From contig NZ_JAQGNT010000022.1 in assembly GCF_028291725.1 (NCBI RefSeq), positions 62,001 to 126,000 of the forward strand: 64,000 nt of DNA. The letters are read 5' to 3'. The notes under the pieces are model-generated. The model was not told the origin of the DNA. It saw only the letters and a list, made by a program, of their open reading frames with translations, and searched no databases. The DNA is from Hydrocarboniphaga sp. (GTDB lineage Bacteria; Pseudomonadota; Gammaproteobacteria; Nevskiales; Nevskiaceae). Shown here in pieces: positions 58,325 to 64,000 of the stretch; within the stretch, counting starts at the first letter, position 1, and every line of letters begins with the position of its first letter. A program made the position numbers and the translations under genes.

Positions 58325-59692
58325 CTATGCAGCCGCGACTTCCGCAGCCGCAACCGCCTTGCGCATGTGCCTGCGCCCGGTCAGCAGCATCAGCGCGGCC
58401 AGCGGAAAGCAGATCGCGATCATCACGGCCATGCCGTAGCCGATGGCGGCTTCGCTGTGAAACACATGATCCGAGATCACGCCCATCAACAGTGGCCCCA
58501 GGCTCACGCCCACGAGTCCGGCAGTCGCGGAGTAGAACGACACGCCCGCACCACGCAACGCGTTGGGCGTGACCAGGTTGAGGGCAGCGTTGGAGCAGGC
58601 GCTGATCGAGCTGGTCGTCAGCTGGAACACCAGGAGGAACGCGATGAACACCGTCGGCGACTTCGAGGTGAGCGCGATGATGCCGGCGGGCGCTGCGATG
58701 ATCAGACAACTGCCGTACCAGAGGAACTGCGCGTCGCGCTGACCGCGACGGACCATCGCGTCGATGGCGCGGCCGCTGATGAGCGGGCCAAGAATGCCGC
58801 TGGTGCCGATGACCAGGCCCAGCACCAGGCCGATCTTGCCGTAGTGCCAGCCGAAGCTGCGGCCCATGAATGCGGCGAGCCAGCTTCCGGTTCCGGTGAT
58901 GACGGCCGACACGAGGCCGAAGCCGACGTAATGGCTCAAGAAGAATCCCGGCTGCGTGCGGATGAACTTGATCAGGTCGCGATAGGCCGCAGCGACGAAG
59001 GCCCAGCTGTTGGTGACGGCGCGCTGGCCGCGGCGAAAGGGTTCGGGCACGGTGAACATCAGCAGCGACATGGCGGCGCCGGGAATGCCGACGATGAAGA
59101 ACACGGCCTGCCAGGAACGCATTTCGCCCAGCAGAGGCAGTGTCACGGTGCTGTGTTGCGACACCGCCTCGATGATCAGACCGCCGAACAGGTAGGCGCA
59201 GCCGGAGCCGATGGTGGAACCGAGCGCGTAGACCGCGATGGCCGTTGTCAGCCGGTCGCGCGGGAACAGGTCGGTGAGCATCGACGTGGCCGCCGGCGCC
59301 AGCGCGGCTTCACCGGCGCCGACACCTACGCGCGCAGTGAGCAGGTGCAGGAAATTCTGCGCCGTGCCGCAGAGCGCGGTCGAAATCGACCATATCGAGA
59401 CGCCGGTGAATATCACCCAGCGGCGGCTGAAGCGGTCGGCTACGGCGCCTGCAACCAGGCCGAACAGGCAGAAGGTCACGGCAAAGGCTGCACCGTTCAG
59501 AAGCCCGAACTGTGTGTCGGAGAGGCCGAGGTCGGCCTTGATGGGCCCGACCAGCAGCGAAATGATGAAGCGGTCGAGCACCGACAGCCAGTACATCACG
59601 GCCAGCACGAGCGTCGCGTACCACGCGACGGCTCTCGGAGGATAGGCAAGCTGGGTAGACGCGCTGACGGCTGGAGCGCTGGCTTCAAACAT
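58325..59692 (-). CDS. MFS transporter (spinster-like)
   Basis: A 455-residue MFS protein of a different subgroup. It has 12 hydrophobic segments, beginning WYATLVLAVMYWLSVLDRFI, with the loop motif GAVADRFSRRWVIFTG and the helix-4 stretch GVGAGEAALAPAATSMLTDL typical of spinster-like carriers. No Shine-Dalgarno is seen before the ATG at 59692. It leads the four-gene MFS-ligase run and is divergent from the plus-strand operon at 60058. Confidence 0.88.
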   Translation of the reverse strand: MFEASAPAVSASTQLAYPPRAVAWYATLVLAVMYWLSVLDRFIISLLVGPIKADLGLSDTQFGLLNGAAFAVTFCLFGLVAGAVADRFSRRWVIFTGVSIWSISTALCGTAQNFLHLLTARVGVGAGEAALAPAATSMLTDLFPRDRLTTAIAVYALGSTIGSGCAYLFGGLIIEAVSQHSTVTLPLLGEMRSWQAVFFIVGIPGAAMSLLMFTVPEPFRRGQRAVTNSWAFVAAAYRDLIKFIRTQPGFFLSHYVGFGLVSAVITGTGSWLAAFMGRSFGWHYGKIGLVLGLVIGTSGILGPLISGRAIDAMVRRGQRDAQFLWYGSCLIIAAPAGIIALTSKSPTVFIAFLLVFQLTTSSISACSNAALNLVTPNALRGAGVSFYSATAGLVGVSLGPLLMGVISDHVFHSEAAIGYGMAVMIAICFPLAALMLLTGRRHMRKAVAAAEVAAA

Positions 59693-60057
59693 GGGGGAGG
59701 CGACTTCCGTGTTGCACTGCGGGGCCAGGGGAGCCTACTCGCGCTGCATCGCAACAATCAACAACGGCGTTGGATAGCGACGAACAGTCGATATCCCAGA
59801 ATTGCATGGTCACGAACGCGTGGCCGGATTGCTACATTTTGGGTCGGCCTGCGTCCAGGTATCGACTCTCATCCTGCAGAATCGCTACGCGGATGCCGCC
59901 ATTGCCATGCCGGAAGGCCGTCGCTTACAATTAAGTCAACAACGCTGTCTATAATAAATGCCGTTAGTGAAGTCTCCTGCTTGAGTTGCAGAGTCCTGCA
60001 GAGTTGAAAACTTCCTCTGCGGCTCGACGCTCGCAATGACTTACGGAGGAGCTTTAC
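59693..60057. other. Divergent gene-free region between MFS and CMD-family genes
   Basis: No gene is recognised in these 365 bases. The right half is AT-richer than its surroundings and holds a candidate promoter (59925-59955) and the GGAGGA ribosome-binding site of the 60058 gene. The left half shows no clear structure. It must contain promoters for both divergent operons. Confidence 0.5.
59925..59955 (+). promoter_or_regulatory. Candidate promoter for the 60058-64000 operon
   Basis: TTACAA (59925-59930) and a perfect TATAAT (59950-59955) are separated by 19 bases, longer than ideal. TATAAT is rare in DNA of this composition. It lies about 100 bases before the first gene of the operon. Confidence 0.45.
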
Positions 60058-60708
60058 TTGACTACGGACCGGCAGCCCACCCCGCTGATTGTTCCCCAGA
60101 AGCCATCTGAGTGGGACGAGGCCGCAATGGATGCGCTGGCCGCCTTTCCGACCAGTCTCAATTTCGTTATGAAGGGATGGAGTTCGGGCGACCGTGCGGT
60201 GCGCGGCATGAATGTGCTGGGCACGTTCGCTCATTACCCTGCGCTGGCCAAAGCGTTCATGACATTCAACGCCCATGTCGCTGGCGCCAGCTCGCTGTTG
60301 TATCGCGACCGCGAGATCGTGATCCTGCGGTTGAGCTGGGTGATGCACTCGGAGTACGAGCTGGTCCAGCACATGATCCTGGGAAAGCGCGCCGGCCTCA
60401 GCGACGAGGAGATCGGGCGGCTGCAGCAGGGCCCCGATGCGCCGGGCTGGTCGGCCGAGGATGCGGATCTGGTGCGCGCCGTGGATCAATTGCACGAGCT
60501 GTCACGGATCACGCCGGCCACTTGGGAGCGGCTGGCGCAGCGCTACAATCAATCCCAGATGCTCGATCTGATTTTCCTGGTCGGTTGCTACGCCGCGCTG
60601 GCCCTGGCCATCAACAGCCTGGAAACCCCGATCGAAAGTGGGGCGCCACCGCTCGGTGAGGCCACACGCCAGCGCTTGCTCGCTTCGATCGCCACGCCCT
60701 TGTCTTGA
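60058..60708 (+). CDS. Carboxymuconolactone decarboxylase-family protein
   Basis: A 216-residue member of the CMD/AhpD family with core SSLLYRDREIVILRLSWVMH and EYELVQHMILGKRAGLSDEE. The conserved positions hold HSEYE in place of the CxxCxxH of peroxidase-type members, so it is not a thiol peroxidase. Such proteins occur in steroid and aromatic clusters with unknown activity. GGAGGA lies seven bases before a TTG, giving a well-supported TTG start. It is the first gene of the operon leading to E2 and E1. Confidence 0.85.
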   Translation: MTTDRQPTPLIVPQKPSEWDEAAMDALAAFPTSLNFVMKGWSSGDRAVRGMNVLGTFAHYPALAKAFMTFNAHVAGASSLLYRDREIVILRLSWVMHSEYELVQHMILGKRAGLSDEEIGRLQQGPDAPGWSAEDADLVRAVDQLHELSRITPATWERLAQRYNQSQMLDLIFLVGCYAALALAINSLETPIESGAPPLGEATRQRLLASIATPLS

Positions 60709-60785
60709 GCTTGCGCAGAAAGGCCTTGGCGTGATCGGGCTGAGTTGCCCCGAACCGACAGTACCCAGCTCGCGAGGGTCCATCC

Positions 60786-61133
60786 ATGTCTCGCTATTTA
60801 TTCGTGGTCCACAGCAACGCGGCGGAAGGCCGCGAGCAGGATTATCTCGACTTCATTGGCCGGCACGTCGATGACATCCTCGCACTCCCCGGCGTGATCT
60901 GGGGGCGTCGCGGCAAAGTGGCAGTTGCACAGGCTCGTCCGGCGCCGCATGCGCACCAGTACATCACCGTGTTCGAAGTCGAAACCGACGATCTGCAAGG
61001 CTTCATCGACGAGATGAATTCGCGCGTGATGTCAGGCCACATACCGCGCAGCACCTCGGTGGCGGGGGCGTCGCCGGTGTTCTGGGAAGTGCTGCAGATG
61101 GACCCCGCCAGCGCTGCTCAAGCGCGGGCTTGA
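60786..61133 (+). CDS. Small EthD-like (ferredoxin-like fold) protein, 1
   Basis: A 115-residue protein: MSRYLFVVHSNAAEGREQDY, then HQYITVFEVETDDLQGFIDE. The beta-alpha-beta pattern and length fit the dimeric alpha/beta-barrel proteins around EthD and DUF4286-like families, often found with ring-degradation enzymes. It is a paralogue of the next gene. No catalytic residue can be named. Confidence 0.75.
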   Translation: MSRYLFVVHSNAAEGREQDYLDFIGRHVDDILALPGVIWGRRGKVAVAQARPAPHAHQYITVFEVETDDLQGFIDEMNSRVMSGHIPRSTSVAGASPVFWEVLQMDPASAAQARA

Positions 61134-61166
61134 GACCCAACAGCGCCGCGAACCGACGAACTGCGC

Positions 61167-61484
61167 ATGCCACGCTATTCTTTTGTCGTCCATACCAACC
61201 CGGTGGAGGGGCGTGAAGATGAATACAATGCATGGTATTCAGGCCCTCATCTCACCGATCTGCTCAACTGCCCTGGCGTCTCGGCGCGGCGTTTCCGCTT
61301 GGCGGGTGCGCAAATACGCGACGAGGCGCAGCCGTACCACTATCTGGCCATCTATGAAGTCGAAACCGACGACCCACAACGCTTTGTCAGCGAACTGCTC
61401 GCCCGTGCGGGCACCGCGCTGCTGCCCTCGAGTGCAACACTGGCGCCCGGCAAGCTTGCCGTTCTTTGGGAGGCCATGACGTGA
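61167..61484 (+). CDS. Small EthD-like (ferredoxin-like fold) protein, 2
   Basis: A 105-residue paralogue of 60786-61133: MPRYSFVVHTNPVEGREDEY and YHYLAIYEVETDDPQRFVSE. It ends KLAVLWEAMT, parallel to VFWEVLQM in the first copy. Its TGA overlaps the GTG of the E2 gene, so it is translationally coupled to it. Tandem copies may form a heterodimer. Confidence 0.75.
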   Translation: MPRYSFVVHTNPVEGREDEYNAWYSGPHLTDLLNCPGVSARRFRLAGAQIRDEAQPYHYLAIYEVETDDPQRFVSELLARAGTALLPSSATLAPGKLAVLWEAMT

Positions 61485-62242
61485 GTGATATCAAGCCCGC
61501 CGCTCCGGCTCCTGCCGCGCCGCTGCCCTGGCCGACCGAGGATTTCTCCGTGCACGGTCCCGTTGAAGCCCGCGCCGTTGGCAAGATTCAGCATTACGTC
61601 GGTCGCGTGATGCAGCGCAACTGGACGTCGATTCCGCACGTCACACATAACGACGAGGCGGACGTCACCGGCTTCGAAACGCGCCGCAAGGAATGGAATG
61701 CCGCGCATCCCGATCAGAAGCGCAGCTTGCTGCCGGCCATGATCAAGGTTGCGGTTGCCTGCCTGCAACGCTTTCCGGTGTTCAATAGCTCGCTGAGCGC
61801 CGATGGCGCCACGATCTTCTCGAAGAAGTATTACCACATCGGCATCGCCGTCGACGTTCCCACCGGCCTGCTGGTGCCGGTGATCAAGAACGCCGATCAG
61901 AAGAGTCTCGGCGAGATCGCGGAAGAGGTCGCGCGAACCGCCGAGAAGGCCCGCACCAAGGGCCTGTCGATTGCCGAAATGTCGGGAGGCTGCTTCTCGC
62001 TGTCTTCGCTTGGTCATATCGGCGGCACCAGCTTCTCGCCGATCATCAATGCGCCGGAAGTGGCGATCCTCGGCATCACGCGCACGCAGGATCGATTCGT
62101 GCCGGACGCCGAGGGCCGCCCGGTAATCCGGCAGCTGCTGCCGCTGTCACTGAGCTACGACCACCGCGTGATCAACGGTGCGGATGCGGCGCGATTCACG
62201 CGCGCGTTCGCCGAGACGCTTGAGGCTTTCGAGTTCAGTTGA
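61481..62242 (+). CDS. 2-Oxoacid dehydrogenase E2 catalytic domain, stand-alone (no lipoyl domain)
   Basis: A 253-residue acyltransferase containing only the CAT-like E2 catalytic domain. It opens with a short Pro/Ala-rich leader and PWPTEDFSVHGPVEARA, continues IPHVTHNDEADVTGFE, and ends with the active-site motif LSYDHRVINGADAARFT. Normal E2 subunits carry one to three lipoyl domains and an E3-binding domain before this; none is present. Either a separate lipoyl protein serves it, or it works outside a standard complex. The GTG start overlaps the previous TGA. The fused E1 gene follows after 244 bases. Confidence 0.9.
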   Translation: MSDIKPAAPAPAAPLPWPTEDFSVHGPVEARAVGKIQHYVGRVMQRNWTSIPHVTHNDEADVTGFETRRKEWNAAHPDQKRSLLPAMIKVAVACLQRFPVFNSSLSADGATIFSKKYYHIGIAVDVPTGLLVPVIKNADQKSLGEIAEEVARTAEKARTKGLSIAEMSGGCFSLSSLGHIGGTSFSPIINAPEVAILGITRTQDRFVPDAEGRPVIRQLLPLSLSYDHRVINGADAARFTRAFAETLEAFEFS

Positions 62243-62248
62243 AGCAGG

Positions 62249-62272
62249 CCGGGCGCTCCGTCGTGCGCCCGG
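62249..62272 (+). terminator. Hairpin between the E2 and E1 genes
   Basis: CCGGGCGC and GCGCCCGG form an 8-bp GC-only stem with an 8-base loop just after the E2 stop. No T-run is seen. It may stabilise the upstream message or attenuate transcription into the E1 gene. Confidence 0.4.
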
Positions 62273-62486
62273 GATAGTGGAAGCCAAGTGGCCTTATCTT
62301 CTGCCTGTTGAATCGGTCCGCAGCAGGAAACTGCTTTGCCCCGGCTATTGAACTACACTGTTGACTGAGGAGTTCGCGACCGTTCTCGAACAGCAGTTCC
62401 GTTCACGAGATCGGCGCGTCTCGTGGCCAACCGGGCTGGCAACGCCCATCCGGTTCGTATCGACCAGAACAATTCAGGACAACAGC

Positions 62487-64000
62487 ATGCAATCAAATTC
62501 GGCAAACAGCCTGGGCATCGAGCCCGCGACCCTGGTCAACATTTATCGCCAGATGGCGCGCATCCGGGCGGTGGACAAGGGCATACAGGCGGGCCTGTCG
62601 GCTGGCAAGTTCCTGTTTTCCTATTGGCCGGCCACGGGTCAGGAGGTGATTCCGGCCACGGTCTCGCAGCTGACCAGCACGCGCGACTACATGGTGACCA
62701 CCTATCGCGGCATCCACGACCAGGTCGCCAAGGGACTGGATCTCGAAGGCTTGTTCGCCGAGGCCCTGGGCCGGTCCACCGGCGTCAACAAAGGCAAGGG
62801 TGGTGCGCCGCACATCTCCGATCCGGCGTCGGGTTCGATGCTGACGACGGCGATCGTCGGCGCGGGCGCGCCGATCGCCAACGGCCTTGCCTTCGCTGCC
62901 AAGTCGCGCGGTGAAGACCGCGTGACGATCGTCAATTTCGGTGATGGTGCAACCAGCATCGGCGCCGTGCACGAGGCGATGAACTTCGCCGGCTCCTGGA
63001 AGCTGCCGATCATCTTCCTGTGCCAGAACAATCAGTACGGCGAGTACACCAAGCTTGCGGATTACACCGCCAGCAAGGACTTCGCGTCCCGCGCCGCCGG
63101 TTACGGCTTCAAGGGCGTCAAGCTCGACGGCAATGATCCGGTCGCTTTCTACCAGGGCATGAAGACCGTGGTCGAGGAGATTCGCGCCGGCCAGGGGCCG
63201 ATCTTCGTCGAGGCCACGAGCTATCGCCTCGGCCCGCATGCCGGTGTCGGCGACAATCACAATGCGGCGCCCGAAGAACTGAAGGCGGGCAAGGAAGCCT
63301 GGCCGGTGCCGCGCACCCGCGCGCTGCTGCTCAAGTCCGGGATCTGCACCGAAGCGCAGCTCGTCGAGATCGAAGAGGCGGCGCGCATCGAGGTCGAGAC
63401 GGCAATGGACAAGGCGCTGGCCGCGCCGGTCACGCCGGCGTCGGAAACGCTGATCGACGTCTACGCCGACGTCAGCAATGTCCCGGTTCGCGGCCAGTAT
63501 CCGCGGCGCGAGGCCGAGGTGGAGCCGACCGGCGAGCGCAAGAATATGCTCATGCTCGAAGCGGTCATTCAGGCACAGGCCGCCGCCATGGAGCTGGACA
63601 AGGGCGTATTCGCGTTCGGTGAGGACGTCGGCAAACCCGGTGGCGTGTTCGGCACGTCCAAGGGATTGCAGGCAAAGTTCGGCAAGGATCGTGTGCTGGA
63701 TACCCCGATCGCCGAGCAGGCCATCATCGGCTGCGGCGTCGGTGCGGCCCTGGTCGGTATGCGCCCGATTGCGGAAATCATGTTCAACGACTTTGCCGGC
63801 GTCTGCATGGACCCGATCTTCAACCACGCGGCCAAGCAGCGCTTCATGTCCGGTGGCGCGACCCATGTGCCGATGGTGATCCGCATGATGGTCGGTGGCG
63901 GCATCGGCGGCTTCGGCGCCCAGCATTCGCAGTCTCTGGAAGCCTGGTTCGCGCATGTCCCGGGCCTGAAGGTCGTCATGCCGAGCACGCCGTTCGATGC
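62487..64000 (+). CDS. Fused E1 alpha-beta, thiamine-diphosphate 2-oxoacid dehydrogenase (cut by window edge)
   Basis: 504 residues are visible; the 3' end is outside. Residues 1-330 are an E1-alpha: TYRGIHDQVAKGL, and the thiamine-diphosphate motif GDGATSIGAVHEAMNF to QNN (about 152-182). From about 350 an E1-beta begins: MLMLEAVIQAQAAAMELDKG, FGEDVGKPGGVFG, DTPIAEQAIIGCGVGAALVG. Fusion of both subunits is found in a minority of branched-chain and acetoin-type dehydrogenases. It would decarboxylate a 2-oxoacid and pass the acyl group to a lipoyl group. It pairs with the lipoyl-less E2; an E3 and a lipoyl carrier are expected beyond the window. Confidence 0.9.
   Translation, partial: MQSNSANSLGIEPATLVNIYRQMARIRAVDKGIQAGLSAGKFLFSYWPATGQEVIPATVSQLTSTRDYMVTTYRGIHDQVAKGLDLEGLFAEALGRSTGVNKGKGGAPHISDPASGSMLTTAIVGAGAPIANGLAFAAKSRGEDRVTIVNFGDGATSIGAVHEAMNFAGSWKLPIIFLCQNNQYGEYTKLADYTASKDFASRAAGYGFKGVKLDGNDPVAFYQGMKTVVEEIRAGQGPIFVEATSYRLGPHAGVGDNHNAAPEELKAGKEAWPVPRTRALLLKSGICTEAQLVEIEEAARIEVETAMDKALAAPVTPASETLIDVYADVSNVPVRGQYPRREAEVEPTGERKNMLMLEAVIQAQAAAMELDKGVFAFGEDVGKPGGVFGTSKGLQAKFGKDRVLDTPIAEQAIIGCGVGAALVGMRPIAEIMFNDFAGVCMDPIFNHAAKQRFMSGGATHVPMVIRMMVGGGIGGFGAQHSQSLEAWFAHVPGLKVVMPSTPFD

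Overview
The window is high-GC DNA from a Gram-negative bacterium: it holds a TonB-dependent outer-membrane receptor, AraC/TetR/GntR/MarR regulators and Shine-Dalgarno-led genes in long same-strand runs. DUF2889 proteins and intergenic palindromes of several families fit a Proteobacterium, perhaps a gammaproteobacterial degrader of hydrophobic compounds; that placement is inference and not tightly supported. No rRNA, tRNA, integrase, transposase or CRISPR array was recognised.

Almost every gene looks catabolic. (1) 1-1408 (minus): start of an acyl-CoA dehydrogenase with its usual phosphotransferase-fold partner. (2) 1605-8861 (plus): AraC regulator, SDR, then an aldehyde dehydrogenase, a carboxymuconolactone-decarboxylase-like protein, an SDR, a 3-hydroxyisobutyrate-dehydrogenase-type protein and another SDR. 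(3) 8907-19049: regulators, the TonB receptor, two DUF2889 paralogues and three broken genes (aldo/keto reductase, DUF1993, AcuI/YhdH-type reductase). (4) 19191-40078 (minus): the core cluster, with an MFS transporter, three metal-dependent amidohydrolases, two thiolase-fold proteins each with a DUF35 zinc-ribbon partner around a central acyl-CoA ligase, a fumarylacetoacetate-hydrolase-family protein, a TauD-type dioxygenase, a large orphan protein, VOC, aldo/keto reductase, DUF3237, Gfo/Idh/MocA, a KstD-like flavoprotein and a Rieske oxygenase. It ends at a divergent TetR gene with paired operator-like dyads. (5) 40990-52802 (minus): SDRs, a second TauD-type dioxygenase, acyl-CoA ligase, a small Cys-containing protein, a CaiB/BaiF CoA-transferase, tyrosine phosphatase, Gfo/Idh/MocA, MarR, a canonical thiolase and an MFS exporter. 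(6) 53055-59692: a DapB-like dehydrogenase, then MFS, ligase, MFS, MFS. (7) 60058-64000 (plus): a CMD-like protein, two small EthD-like proteins, a stand-alone 2-oxoacid dehydrogenase E2 catalytic domain lacking any lipoyl domain, and a fused E1 alpha-beta running off the window.

Taken together, the genes suggest uptake of a hydrophobic (perhaps alicyclic, terpenoid or steroid-like) substrate, oxidation by Rieske and 2-oxoglutarate-dependent oxygenases and a flavin dehydrogenase, CoA activation, and side-chain or ring cleavage by thiolase-fold/DUF35 lyases and amidohydrolase-fold enzymes. The substrate cannot be read from the sequence.

The most notable points are the mirror-ordered block at 21728-29277, in which both thiolase-fold proteins appear to lack the catalytic Cys and His, and the lipoyl-less E2 next to a fused E1 at 61481-64000. 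The gene debris and palindromic repeats suggest a locus that has been rearranged.
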